Below are positions 11,344-19,823 of a stretch of 64,000 nt of DNA, piece by piece. Source of the stretch: Caulobacter sp. (GTDB lineage: Bacteria; Pseudomonadota; Alphaproteobacteria; Caulobacterales; Caulobacteraceae); NCBI RefSeq assembly GCF_017744445.1, contig NZ_JAGIBH010000013.1, positions 1-64,000 of the forward strand, read 5' to 3'. A model generated the notes under the pieces. The model made no database searches, had not been told where the DNA came from, and was given only the letters and a program-made list of their open reading frames with translations. A program made the position numbers and the translations under genes. The number at the start of each line of letters is the position of its first letter. Position 1 is the first letter of the stretch.

Positions 11344-11844
11344 ATGTCGCGAAAGGCTCTGATGGTCGTCGGTCTGCTGGCCTTGGCCGGCTGCGGGCAG
11401 AATGCGCAGGCGCCAAAGCACTTCGCGCCGCCGGCCCTGTGGCGGATCGAGGTGGTCGAGGACTCCGGCGGCCAGACAGGTGTGGTCATGGTCTGCGCCA
11501 ATCCCGAGGTGGTCAGCTCGTTTTCGCGCGTCGAGCCGAATATCAACGGTGCGCCCTGCCAGCTGTATGGCCAGGCCGCCAAGGACACCGCCGACGAGCA
11601 CATCAAGCGCTGCCAGGTCGGCGACGCGCGCTACGGCCTCTATGTCACGACGACACGCCACAAGGTCGACGACTTCACCGTCCGCTTCGCCCTGCAGCCG
11701 CTGCAGTCCGCCGGCGGCAAGGTTGTCCAGGCGCGCCGCTACCAGCGCATCGGCCCGTGCCCGACGGGCTGGAAGGCTGGCGACCAGGGGCCGCCCGGCG
11801 GCGCGCCGACCTCCAATGTGCTGAGCGGGCAGGGACCGGGTTAG
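11344..11844 (+). CDS. DUF3617-like lipoprotein
   Basis: A 166-residue putative lipoprotein. The lipobox LALAGC places the lipidated Cys at residue 17. The mature part has PPALWRIEVVED near the N-terminus, CQLYGQAA and RCQVGDARYGLYV in the middle, and a C-terminal RYQRIGPCPTGWKAGDQG, the order seen in DUF3617 proteins (periplasmic, function unknown). Its TAG stop overlaps the stop codon of the convergent VOC gene. Confidence 0.7.
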   Translation: MSRKALMVVGLLALAGCGQNAQAPKHFAPPALWRIEVVEDSGGQTGVVMVCANPEVVSSFSRVEPNINGAPCQLYGQAAKDTADEHIKRCQVGDARYGLYVTTTRHKVDDFTVRFALQPLQSAGGKVVQARRYQRIGPCPTGWKAGDQGPPGGAPTSNVLSGQGPG

Positions 11845-12218
11845 CTCTTCAAGAAAGCCGACAGCTTGTTGCCGTCGGGATCGCGGACATAGGCCAGGTA
11901 GTAGCCCTCGCCATAGGCTGGACGTGGACCGGGCGGGCCGGCGCAGGATCCGCCCTTGTCCATGGCGGCGGCGTAGAAGGCGTCGACCTGCTCGGAGGTT
12001 TCGGCCTTCAGCCCCACCATGATGCCGTTGCCGGCCTTGGCGGGCTGACCGTTCTCGGGGCTGCAGATCATGACGGTGGCGTGCTCGGGATCGGGGCCGT
12101 AGCCGATCCAGTCGCCTTGCCGCCAGAGCCGCTGGTTGCCCAGCGCGCCCAGCACGGCGTCGTAGAAGTCGCCGGCGCGGTCGATGTCGCTGGCGCCGAT
12201 GGTGATGTAGCTGATCAT
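11841..12218 (-). CDS. VOC family protein (glyoxalase/bleomycin-resistance fold)
   Basis: A 125-residue single-module vicinal-oxygen-chelate protein. It opens with MISYITIGASDIDRAGDFYDAVLGALG and ends in GEGYYLAYVRDPDGNKLSAF, the standard VOC ends. Potential metal ligands are not fully conserved, so enzyme activity is uncertain. A consensus-like TCAGGAGGAGACGCC leader on the coding strand precedes the ATG. Its stop overlaps the convergent lipoprotein stop by 4 bp. Confidence 0.85.
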   Translation of the reverse strand: MISYITIGASDIDRAGDFYDAVLGALGNQRLWRQGDWIGYGPDPEHATVMICSPENGQPAKAGNGIMVGLKAETSEQVDAFYAAAMDKGGSCAGPPGPRPAYGEGYYLAYVRDPDGNKLSAFLKS

Positions 12219-12274
12219 GGCGTCTCCTCCTGACGCCAAGACTAGGCCGGGCCGCTGACAGGGATTGTCAGCAG

Positions 12275-13564
12275 TCAGGCCTTCGCCTGGCGGGCCACCC
12301 GCGCCTTGCGCTTCTTCAGCCAGATCACGACGCCGGTGACGCTGAGCGCGGCCACCACCACGCCCATGAACGAGATCAGGATTCGTCCGGGCAGGCCCAG
12401 GATGCGGCCCGAGTGCAGCGGGAACTGCGCCTGGACGAAGATGTCGGCGGCGGTGCCGACCCATGGCAGGCGCTCGCCGGCGGGCAGGCCCGTCTGGCCG
12501 TCATAGTAGAGATAGGGCGTGCCGACCCCCGCCGCGCCGTGGTCGCCGCCCGGCTGGTGGAAGGTCACGCCATAGACGCCATAGGCCGGGGCATAGAAGG
12601 CGCCGCCGACGGGGTCGGTCCAGCCGCGCTTCCTGGCCTCGACCTTGGCCGTCTCGATGACCTGGGCATAGGTCTTCCTGGCGATGATCGGCTGGTCCAG
12701 CGGCGCGGGCGTGCGCAACTCGAACGGGCCGGGCGTGGTCTTAGAGACCTTGGACAGCACCGGATAGAAGACCTCGGTGTAGAGGTTTAGCGAGAAGGCC
12801 GTGAAGGCCACGGTGAACAAGACGCCCCACAGCCACAGGCCAAAGGCCCGGTGGATGTCGAAATTGATCCGGTAGGCGCTGGCCTTGGTCTTGATCTGCC
12901 AGGCGGGCTTCCAGCGGCTCCAGTAGCCTTTCCCGGTCCCCTTTGCGTTCTTTTGGGCCGGCAGGGTGAGGTAGAAGCCGGCGAAGCAGTCGATCGTCCA
13001 AAGCACGGCGATCGCGCCCATCAGCCACACACCCCAGCGGTCGACGCCCCACATGGCCGGGATGTGCAGGGTGTAGTGCAGCACGTAGAGGAACGAGACG
13101 AAGGTCTCGGTCGTGATCGGCCAGGCCGCGCCCCAGTTGCGTCGGCCCAGTTCGTCGCCGGTCGCCGGATCGATGAAAACCTGGTTGTAGCCGGGCGTGT
13201 ACAGCTTGCCGGTGGTCGGGTTCTGCTTGGCGTCGACCCCGAAGGCGTAGGCCTCGCCCTTTTCCGGGGCTAGCGGGATGAAGGTGACCTGGACGCGCGG
13301 GTCGCGGGCCTCGATCAGCTTGGCCACCTCCAGCGGGGCCTTGGGCGTCCCTTCGGCGCGAGCGTGCATCAGGTGCGGGTTGAGCAGGTCGTCCAGCTCA
13401 TGGTCCCACGAGATGACCGCGCCGGTGACGCCCGAAATGAACAGGAAGCCGGCGATGAACAGCCCCACCCAGCGGTGGAAGAAGCCCAGCAGCGGGCGCA
13501 CGGCCTGCTTGGGCAGGCTCAGGCTAGGGGCTTTGGCCAGGGCAGGCGGGGTGCGGGCGTCCAT
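12275..13564 (-). CDS. PepSY-associated transmembrane protein (siderophore/iron utilisation)
   Basis: A 429-residue inner-membrane protein of the PepSY_TM family. Helix 1 spans about residues 30-50 (WVGLFIAGFLFISGVTGAVISW); others are near 155-205 (MGAIAVLWTIDCFAGFYL), 245-265 (LWGVLFTVAFTAFSL) and the C-terminus (FMGVVVAALSVTGVVIWLKKRK). Several His sit near helices (FHRW, LHYTLH, IHRAFG) and could hold haem. Such proteins reduce or process ferric-siderophores. It starts 9 bp after the stop of the TonB receptor gene, so the two form an operon. A gctgaca/tgtcagc hairpin (12254-12272) follows the stop. Confidence 0.9.
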   Translation of the reverse strand: MDARTPPALAKAPSLSLPKQAVRPLLGFFHRWVGLFIAGFLFISGVTGAVISWDHELDDLLNPHLMHARAEGTPKAPLEVAKLIEARDPRVQVTFIPLAPEKGEAYAFGVDAKQNPTTGKLYTPGYNQVFIDPATGDELGRRNWGAAWPITTETFVSFLYVLHYTLHIPAMWGVDRWGVWLMGAIAVLWTIDCFAGFYLTLPAQKNAKGTGKGYWSRWKPAWQIKTKASAYRINFDIHRAFGLWLWGVLFTVAFTAFSLNLYTEVFYPVLSKVSKTTPGPFELRTPAPLDQPIIARKTYAQVIETAKVEARKRGWTDPVGGAFYAPAYGVYGVTFHQPGGDHGAAGVGTPYLYYDGQTGLPAGERLPWVGTAADIFVQAQFPLHSGRILGLPGRILISFMGVVVAALSVTGVVIWLKKRKARVARQAKA

Positions 13565-13573
13565 GACCTGCTC

Positions 13574-15661
13574 CTAGAACGTGTAGTCGAGACGCAGCGA
13601 GACGCTGCGCGGGGCGGCGTAATAGGCCTGGTTCCACATCAGGCTGGCCAGATAGGTCTTGTCGGTCGCGTTCTTGACGTTGACCGTGGCGCGGACCTTC
13701 TCCGTCAGGTCGACGCCAGCCATCAGGTCGATGACGCCATAGGCCTTCTGGGTGACGGGCACGATGTCGGCGCCCTCGATATCGTCCTGCCAGCGGACCT
13801 GGGCCCCCAGGGTCAGGTTACGCAGCGACGGGATGGTGTAGGTGGTCGAGGCCTTCAGCGTCTTGCGCGGGGTGAACAGGCGGGCCTTGTTCCCGTCGGC
13901 GTCCTTGATGGTCAGGTCGGTCCAGCCCAGACTGACCCGCCACTGGTCGTTGATCGCGCCGACAGCCTCCAGCTCGTAGCCGGTCGCTTTGGTGTCGACG
14001 CCGGCGTAGTAGCTCTTGCCGTCCGGGAAGTCGCCGGCATAGGTCGCCAGGCCGGCCTGGCGCGAGGTGAACACCGCGCCGGTCAGATAGAGGCGCTTGT
14101 TCAGCCACTCGCTCTTGAAGCCGGCCTCGTAGCTCTTGCCGTGGGCCGGATCCAGCCGCGCGTGGGTGACGTCGACTTCCGACTGCGGATTGAAGATGTC
14201 GGTGTAGCTGGCGTACAGCGACACGTTCTCGGACAGGTCGAACACCGCGCCGGCGTAGGGGCTGACCTCGCTGTCGTTGCGCGGGGTGTCGGCGCCATAC
14301 GAATAGCCCTTGGATTTCAGCTTCAGGGCGTTGAAGCCGGCCACGACCTTCAGGCGGTCGGAGAGGTTCAGGTGGGCGGCGGCGTAGAAGCGCGACAGGC
14401 GGTCGACCTGGTCGGTGGCCAGATAGGCGCCGGGGAAGGTCGGCTCGGCGACCTGGACGCTGCCCCAGTCCTTGATCGACGGATAGATGATCGGGTCCTG
14501 CGAGAAGTCCTCGTACTCATGCCCGTGCGAACGTGAGGTCTGGCCGCCGATCACCAGCTGGTGCTCGCGGCCGAACGCCTGGAACGGACCCGAGGCATAG
14601 GCGTCCAGGATGTAGTTCTCGTAGATCGACGGATAGACGCCGGCCATGCCCTCGACGCCCAGGCCCGTCACCGGATCGGGATTGTTGTAGGCGTACAGCA
14701 GCTTGGCGTTCTCCTCGAAACGCTTGAACGTTCCGATCGCCTTGACCTGCCAGTCGTTGTCGAAGCGCCAGGCTAGCTCGGCGAAGGCGGTCTGGTCGCG
14801 GACGTTCCAGTGCGTCCAGTCGGCCGAGGTCGAGGCCGAGCGCGGATAGTCGATCCGCGTGCCGTCGCTATAGACCAGGGGCAGGGCGCCCCAGTTGTTG
14901 CCGCGGGCGCGGTTGTCCTGCATCGACCAGCCGACCGTGGCGGTCAGGTTCGAGGTCGCGTCCCAGGCCAGCAGGGCGCCGTAGACGTTCCGGTTGACGC
15001 CGTAATAGTCCAGATAGCTGTCGCGATCCTCGTTGGCGTAGATCAGCCGGCCGGCCAGCGTGCCCGAGGCATTCAGCGGACCCGAGACGTCGGCCTCCAG
15101 CCGCTTGTTGTCCCATGAGCCGTACTGCAGCGCGCCCGAGGCCTGGAAGGTCTTGGTCGGGCGCTTGCGGACGTAGTTGATCGTCGCCGACGGATTGCCC
15201 GTGCCCGTCATCATGCTGTTGGCGCCGCGCACGGTCTCGACACGCTCGAACAGCACCGTGTCCAGCTCGCCGAACTGGATGCCCCAGATCAGCGGCAGGC
15301 CGATGCCGTCGGCCTGGAAGTTGGTGATGTCGAAGCCGCGCGAGTTGTAATAGGTGCGGTCGGTCTCGACCCGCTCGACATTGACGCCCGTCACCTGGTC
15401 GAGCAGCTGGTTCACGTCGGTCAGGGCGAAGTCCTTGATCCGCTCCTGGTTGATGATCGTCACCGACTGGGGCGTCTCGCGCAGGCTCATGTCGAGACCC
15501 GTCACCGCCGAGGTGCGGGTGCGCGCGCCGGTGATCACCACGCCTTCGACCTGGTTGGCTTCCGCCGCGCTGTCCGCGCCAGTCTCGGTCGCCAGAGCCA
15601 GGCATGGAACGCTCGTCACGGCGACGCCAGCCAGCAGAAGGGCGCGGAGGGACGGGGTCAT
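13574..15661 (-). CDS. TonB-dependent siderophore receptor
   Basis: A 695-residue outer-membrane receptor of the FhuE/FpvA-type siderophore family. The signal peptide is within residues 1-25 (LRALLLAGVAVTSVPCLALA). The plug has VEGVVITGARTRT, then RETPQSVTIINQERIKDF, VNQLLDQVTGVNVER and FERVETVRGANSMMTGTGNPSATINYVRKRP, typical of this family. The barrel ends in RSVSLRLDYTF with a terminal Phe. It imports a ferric-siderophore using TonB energy. Downstream is a PepSY protein. A possible Fur box lies just upstream. Confidence 0.95.
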   Translation of the reverse strand: MTPSLRALLLAGVAVTSVPCLALATETGADSAAEANQVEGVVITGARTRTSAVTGLDMSLRETPQSVTIINQERIKDFALTDVNQLLDQVTGVNVERVETDRTYYNSRGFDITNFQADGIGLPLIWGIQFGELDTVLFERVETVRGANSMMTGTGNPSATINYVRKRPTKTFQASGALQYGSWDNKRLEADVSGPLNASGTLAGRLIYANEDRDSYLDYYGVNRNVYGALLAWDATSNLTATVGWSMQDNRARGNNWGALPLVYSDGTRIDYPRSASTSADWTHWNVRDQTAFAELAWRFDNDWQVKAIGTFKRFEENAKLLYAYNNPDPVTGLGVEGMAGVYPSIYENYILDAYASGPFQAFGREHQLVIGGQTSRSHGHEYEDFSQDPIIYPSIKDWGSVQVAEPTFPGAYLATDQVDRLSRFYAAAHLNLSDRLKVVAGFNALKLKSKGYSYGADTPRNDSEVSPYAGAVFDLSENVSLYASYTDIFNPQSEVDVTHARLDPAHGKSYEAGFKSEWLNKRLYLTGAVFTSRQAGLATYAGDFPDGKSYYAGVDTKATGYELEAVGAINDQWRVSLGWTDLTIKDADGNKARLFTPRKTLKASTTYTIPSLRNLTLGAQVRWQDDIEGADIVPVTQKAYGVIDLMAGVDLTEKVRATVNVKNATDKTYLASLMWNQAYYAAPRSVSLRLDYTF

Positions 15662-15680
15662 GGACAACCTCTGTGCAAAC

Positions 15681-15699
15681 GATAATGACTCGCAAGAGC
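15681..15699 (-). promoter_or_regulatory. Candidate Fur box for the siderophore operon
   Basis: GATAATGACTCGCAAGAGC, 20-38 bp before the receptor ATG, matches the classical 19-bp Fur consensus at about 12 positions, with a perfect left half (GATAATGA). The right half is poor, so this is a weak call supported mainly by context. Confidence 0.35.
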
Positions 15700-15769
15700 G
15701 TTTAGTGGTCGAGACAAGGGGTGTCAAACACGGCAAGCGTGACGGTGCGCAATTTATGGGATGAATGGC

Positions 15770-16702
15770 TTAGCGCAGCAGCAGGGCCGCCAGGGCCAGG
15801 GTGACCATCGACAGCGTTGTGGTCAGGGCCACCGTGCGGGCGGCGCCACGGGCGAAGACGCCATAGGCGCGGGTCTGGATGAAGACGTTCACCGCCGTCG
15901 GCGCGGCGGCCAGCAGGGTCGCGCCGGCGCGGAAGGCGGGCGGGGCCGGCGTCAGGCCGATGGCGAACCAGGCCAGCAGCGGGAAGGCGACCAGCTTGCC
16001 GATGGCGGCCAGGGTGACGGGACCCCAGGACGGCGCGGTTTGGCCCTCGGTTTCTCGCAGGCCCAGGGCCGCGCCCAGGGCTACCAGGCCAACCGGACTG
16101 CCCGAGACGGCGGCCATGCCAACGGCGCGGTCCAGGGGCTCGGGCAAAGCGAGGTCCAGCAGGGCCAGGGCGACGCCGGCCAGGGCGGCGGCCACGACCG
16201 GGTTGCGGAACGCCTGGACGGTCGAGCGCCAGACCGAGCGGCCGGCCGCCCAGCCCAGCAGGCCCACGCCGGTGGCGGCCATCACTACGAAGTCGATGGC
16301 CACGACGCCGGCGACCAGGCGGGCGGTCTCTGCCCCCATGACGGACGCGGTGATCGGCAGGGCCAGGAAGGCGCTGTTGCCCACGCCGGACGCCATGCCC
16401 GCGCCGCCGCGCTCGGCCTTGCTCCAGCCCAGCAGCCGGCCGGCCGTGACGACGGCGGCCATGACCAAGAGGCCCGCGCCAGCATAGGCCGCCAAACCCA
16501 GCAGCAGGTCGTGTCCGGGGCGTCCCAGGCGCGACAGCGAGTGCAGCAGCAGGGCGGGGAAGCCGACCCAATAGACATAGGCCGACAGGCCTTGGGTCAT
16601 CTTGGCGTCGAGCAGGCGCAGGCGGCTGAGCGTCAGGCCCGCGCCGACCAGCAGGAAGAACGGCCAGACCCGCGAGACGACGTCGAGAACGAGATGCAGC
16701 AC
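15770..16702 (-). CDS. AEC family transporter (auxin efflux carrier-like)
   Basis: A 310-residue integral membrane protein of the AEC family, which exports or imports small organic anions. About ten hydrophobic segments are spread over the whole length. The N-terminal VWPFFLLVGAGLTLSRLRLLD, then YWVGFPALLLHSL, GVGNSAFLALPI and the C-terminal AAPTAVNVFIQTRAYG are typical motifs. The start is GTG and lies 10 bp after the DUF2939 gene, so they are co-transcribed. No clear ribosome site is seen. Confidence 0.88.
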   Translation of the reverse strand: MLHLVLDVVSRVWPFFLLVGAGLTLSRLRLLDAKMTQGLSAYVYWVGFPALLLHSLSRLGRPGHDLLLGLAAYAGAGLLVMAAVVTAGRLLGWSKAERGGAGMASGVGNSAFLALPITASVMGAETARLVAGVVAIDFVVMAATGVGLLGWAAGRSVWRSTVQAFRNPVVAAALAGVALALLDLALPEPLDRAVGMAAVSGSPVGLVALGAALGLRETEGQTAPSWGPVTLAAIGKLVAFPLLAWFAIGLTPAPPAFRAGATLLAAAPTAVNVFIQTRAYGVFARGAARTVALTTTLSMVTLALAALLLR

Positions 16703-16712
16703 GGAGGTCAGG

Positions 16713-17291
16713 CTAGCCCTGCCGCTCGTCGCCCGGCAGGCGGATGTGCACCAGCTTCCAGGTGAACAGCGCCTTGCGCTCGAAGGTGAAGATCGTGACC
16801 TTGCCGCTGGCGTCTGGGCGCTTGATCGAGATGCGCACGCGATTGGGGTCCCAATAGGCGATGCCCGGATAAGGACCGCGCACCGCGTCCTTGATCTGGC
16901 CGCCCAGCGAGCCGTCGCGGGACGAGGCGGGCGGGGCCTTGCCAGGGGCGTAGCCGCGGGTCAGGGCCGAGACGCCGGCCACGGTCAGGTAGCGGTCGAC
17001 CTTGGGCTCGGGCGGGGCCATGGGCTCGATGGCCTTCTTGAAGACGCCCAGCGGGTCGCGCCAGATTGAGGGGCTCTCGGGCTGGGCGGCGGGGGCGTCG
17101 GCGATCAGCTGGCCGGTCAGGCTGCGTCGCACGGCCGGGAAGTCGACCAGCTCGCCGATGGCCTGGACGTCTTCGTACTGGGCGGCGGCCTTCAGCGCCC
17201 GGAACGCGAACCAGGGCGCCGTGGCGAAGGCGGCGGCGAAGACGAAGATCGCCAGAACGATCAGGTCCCAGATCCGCTTCTGCAGAGTCAT
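16713..17291 (-). CDS. DUF2939 family membrane-anchored protein
   Basis: A 192-residue protein with one N-terminal membrane segment (IWDLIVLAIFVFAAAFATAPWFAF, about 7-30) and the DUF2939 signature AAQYEDVQAIGELVDFPAVRRSL. The rest is probably periplasmic. The function of the family is unknown. The open frame reads upstream through an orphan terminator, so this ATG was chosen. It is first in an operon with the AEC transporter. The leader (17292-17643) is unusual; see the candidate RNA entry. Confidence 0.8.
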   Translation of the reverse strand: MTLQKRIWDLIVLAIFVFAAAFATAPWFAFRALKAAAQYEDVQAIGELVDFPAVRRSLTGQLIADAPAAQPESPSIWRDPLGVFKKAIEPMAPPEPKVDRYLTVAGVSALTRGYAPGKAPPASSRDGSLGGQIKDAVRGPYPGIAYWDPNRVRISIKRPDASGKVTIFTFERKALFTWKLVHIRLPGDERQG

Positions 17292-17404
17292 GCCGCTTTG
17301 CCCGCCCTCAAAGGTTAACGCGGATAGACCAGCTATCGCCGTTCGCCGCAAGGGCGCTCGCGCGTGAGGGGCGCTCGCTGCGGGGAGGCCTTGGGGGAGG
17401 CGCA

Positions 17405-17440
17405 GAAAAAAGCGCCGCTCCCGGGGGCGGGGGCGGCGCT
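17405..17440 (-). terminator. Orphan minus-strand terminator upstream of the DUF2939 gene
   Basis: On the minus strand AGCGCCGC ... GCGGCGCT forms an 8-bp GC stem directly followed by TTTTTT (aaaaaa at 17406-17411 on the plus strand). It lies 114 bp before the DUF2939 start and has no protein-coding gene behind it. It must end a small RNA, a leader (attenuator) or an antisense transcript. Confidence 0.75.
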
Positions 17441-17545
17441 GGAGGCGGATCCGGTCGGGGAGGAAACTCTCGACTACGGATCGGGGAAGGCGTCCGATCG
17501 GACGACTTGCACGCAAGTGAAGTCTTATAAGTTGTATTTGTCAAT
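17405..17545 (-). ncRNA. Candidate small RNA or attenuated leader
   Basis: The stretch between the CAP-domain gene and the DUF2939 gene is 352 bp and has no convincing ORF. It contains the orphan terminator and, upstream of it, a run of palindromes: CGTCCGATCGGACG (perfect, 17491-17504) directly followed by ACTTGC-AC-GCAAGT (17505-17518), CTTATAAG (17523-17530), and ttgtcgc/gcgacaa (17545-17570). On the minus strand a TTGACA and a TATAAG occur near 17520-17545, but their spacing is not standard. The 5' end is therefore a guess; the terminator is the firm part. A plus-strand promoter for the CAP gene may share the area. Confidence 0.4.
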
Positions 17546-17643
17546 TGTCGCCCATGGATTGTTGCGACAACACGCGCGTCGATCGGCTGGGCGGTCGCTG
17601 ATATCTGACGAGCGGGGACGTTCAGTATCGAGAGTAAAGCCAA

Positions 17644-18246
17644 GTGTTGCGTTGTCCCGACGCGCCCGCCTTCGCGTGCGCCGCCGCCCTTGTGGCCGCT
17701 TTCCTGATCCCCGCCATGGCGCATGCCGCTGATCTCGATGAGGCGGTGCTGGACGAGGTCAACTACGCCCGGGCCCATCCGGCCGACTACGCCCGCGAAC
17801 TGCGCCGCGCGCCCGAGTGGGCGTTCGAGCAGGAGGAGCCGGGCGCGGTGGAGGAGGCTATCGATTTCTTGGAGCGCCAGCGGCCTCTGCCGCCGCTGAA
17901 GGCCGATCGCCGGATCGGGTCGGCGGCGCTGGAGCATGTGCGGCTGCAAGGCCCGCGCGGCGAGGTCGGCCATGGCGCGGCCGGCAGCCTGGGGCTGCGC
18001 CTGCGGGCGGCGGGGGTCTATGCGGGCCTTTCAGCCGAGAACATTTCGTACGGCTATGACGATGCGCGGCAGGTCGTGCGGCAGCTGATCATCGACAGCC
18101 GCGTGCCGGGGCGAGGGCATCGCCGCAACATTTTCGGGGCGGGATACACCACGGCCGGCGTGGCCTGTGGAAGCCACCGGCAGTGGGGCGCGATGTGTGT
18201 GATCGACTTTGCCGGAGCCGTCATGGAGCGCGGCCGAGCGGAATAG
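17644..18246 (+). CDS. CAP/SCP-domain exported protein
   Basis: A 200-residue protein with a signal peptide (about residues 8-29, ending AMAHA) and a bacterial CAP (SCP/PR1-like) domain. It has VLDEVNYARAHPADYARELRR, then LEHVRLQGPRGEVGHG, AGLSAENISYGYDDARQVVRQLIIDSRVPGRGHRRNIF, and GVACGSHRQWGAMCVIDFAG. The AENIS and GHRRNIF motifs carry the His/Glu positions typical of the fold. Its role is unknown. The start is GTG with a weak ribosome site (GAGAGTAAAG). A strong terminator follows. Confidence 0.85.
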   Translation: MLRCPDAPAFACAAALVAAFLIPAMAHAADLDEAVLDEVNYARAHPADYARELRRAPEWAFEQEEPGAVEEAIDFLERQRPLPPLKADRRIGSAALEHVRLQGPRGEVGHGAAGSLGLRLRAAGVYAGLSAENISYGYDDARQVVRQLIIDSRVPGRGHRRNIFGAGYTTAGVACGSHRQWGAMCVIDFAGAVMERGRAE

Positions 18247-18247
18247 A

Positions 18248-18287
18248 AAAACGCCCCGAAGGAGATCCTCCGGGGCGTTTCTGTTTT
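18248..18287 (+). terminator. Terminator after the CAP-domain gene
   Basis: Stem aaacgccccg ... cggggcgttt with an inner ggag/ctcc pair, then ctgttttt. Starts 2 nt after the stop codon. Confidence 0.95.
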
Positions 18288-18292
18288 TCGAT

Positions 18293-18415
18293 CCTTCTTC
18301 CCCCTTCGGGGGAGGAGCGCGAAGCGCGGAGGGGGCGAGTCAGAGTTCTGTCACTCTACTTGCCCCCACCTGGTCGCTGCGCGACCGTCCGCCCCCGCAG
18401 GGGGCGGAAGGGAAA
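18293..18415. repeat. Intergenic stem-loop repeat (copy D, full unit)
   Basis: A bipartite copy between the convergent CAP and icd genes. The left half has a ttcccccttcgggggaggagc hairpin start, then gcgcgaagcgc, then ggagggggc. The right half has tgcccccacc, a tggtcgctgcgcgacc hairpin, then gcccccgcagggggc. It abuts the icd stop codon. Confidence 0.75.
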
Positions 18416-18416
18416 C

Positions 18417-19628
18417 TTAGGCCATGGCCTTCTTCAGGTTCTCGTCGATCTTGTCGAGGAAGCCTTCGGTGGTCAGCCAGCCTTGCTTGTCGCCGACCAG
18501 CAGGGCCAGGTCCTTGGTCATGTAGCCGCTCTCGACGGTGTCGATGCAGACCTTTTCCAGGGTGGCGGCGAAGTCGGCCAGTTCCTGGTTGTTGTCCAGC
18601 TTGGCGCGGTGGGCCAGGCCACGCGTCCAGGCGAAGATCGAGGCGATCGAGTTGGTCGAGGTGCTCTCGCCCTTCTGATGCTGGCGGTAGTGGCGGGTGA
18701 CGGTGCCGTGGGCGGCTTCGGCTTCCACCGTCTTGCCGTCCGGCGTCATCAGCACCGAGGTCATCAGGCCCAGCGAGCCGAAGCCCTGGGCGACGATGTC
18801 CGACTGCACGTCGCCGTCGTAGTTCTTGCAGGCCCAGACGTAGCCGCCCGACCACTTCAGCGCCGAGGCGACCATGTCGTCGATCAGGCGGTGCTCGTAG
18901 TGGATGCCCTTGGCCTTGAACTGGTCGGCGTATTCGGCGTCGAAGATCTCCTGGAAGATGTCCTTGAAGCGGCCGTCATAGGCTTTCAGGATCGTGTTCT
19001 TCGTCGAGAGATAGACCGGATAGCCGCGGTTCAGGCCGTAGGCGAACGAGGCGCGGGCGAAGTCGCGGATCGAGTCGTCGAGGTTGTACATCGCCATGGC
19101 GACGCCGGCGTCCGGGGCCTTGAAGACTTCGTGCTCGATCACTTCGCCGTCGTCGCCGACGAACTTGATCGACAGGGTGCCCTTGCCGGGGAACTTGAAG
19201 TCGGTCGCGCGGTATTGGTCGCCGAAGGCGTGACGGCCGACGATGATCGGCTGGGTCCAGCCCGGCACCAGGCGCGGCACGTTCTGGCAGATGATCGGTT
19301 CGCGGAAGATCACGCCGCCCAGGATGTTGCGGATCGTGCCGTTCGGCGACTTCCACATCTTCTTGAGGCTGAATTCCTCGACGCGCTGCTCATCCGGGGT
19401 GATGGTGGCGCACTTCACGGCGACGCCGTGCTTCTTCGTGGCGTTGGCCGCGTCGATCGTCACCTGGTCATCGGTGGCGTCGCGGTTTTCGACCGACAGG
19501 TCGTAGTAGTCCAGTTCCAGATCCAGGTAAGGGAAGATCAGCTTATCCTTGATGAGCTTCCAGATGATCCGGGTCATTTCATCGCCGTCCATGTCGACGA
19601 CGGGGTTGGCGACTTTAATCTTGGCCAT
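18417..19628 (-). CDS. icd: Isocitrate dehydrogenase (NADP-dependent)
   Basis: A 403-residue enzyme of the TCA cycle that oxidatively decarboxylates isocitrate to 2-oxoglutarate. It belongs to the homodimeric, eukaryote-like subfamily: [23 protein letters not shown] at the start, then [20 protein letters not shown] with the substrate Ser/Asn/Arg, the YDGDVQSD metal-binding region and [16 protein letters not shown] for NADP. Length is as expected for the subfamily. Its neighbour across a 195-bp gap is the divergent hybrid kinase. Confidence 0.98.
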   Translation of the reverse strand: MAKIKVANPVVDMDGDEMTRIIWKLIKDKLIFPYLDLELDYYDLSVENRDATDDQVTIDAANATKKHGVAVKCATITPDEQRVEEFSLKKMWKSPNGTIRNILGGVIFREPIICQNVPRLVPGWTQPIIVGRHAFGDQYRATDFKFPGKGTLSIKFVGDDGEVIEHEVFKAPDAGVAMAMYNLDDSIRDFARASFAYGLNRGYPVYLSTKNTILKAYDGRFKDIFQEIFDAEYADQFKAKGIHYEHRLIDDMVASALKWSGGYVWACKNYDGDVQSDIVAQGFGSLGLMTSVLMTPDGKTVEAEAAHGTVTRHYRQHQKGESTSTNSIASIFAWTRGLAHRAKLDNNQELADFAATLEKVCIDTVESGYMTKDLALLVGDKQGWLTTEGFLDKIDENLKKAMA

Positions 19629-19823
19629 TGCGGGGAGGTTCCTCTGGCGGTGGCGCGCCTGTGGCGATCTGGCGCACAGGGCCAGGAAGCGGCGCGGACC
19701 GGGAGGCTATAGACTGTTGCGTCGCGGGGGAAAAGCCAGTCGCTTCGACCTTGCCAGTCAGTTCAGCGTTCAAGCGTAGCGATTTGGGGATAACGGCCCA
19801 AGGGCGCGGGCCAGGGAGTACTC

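Noticed and set aside
17308..17973. 221-codon minus frame across the CAP gene start and the palindromic leader
   Set aside because: It overlaps the clear CAP protein and reads through the orphan terminator; no motif.
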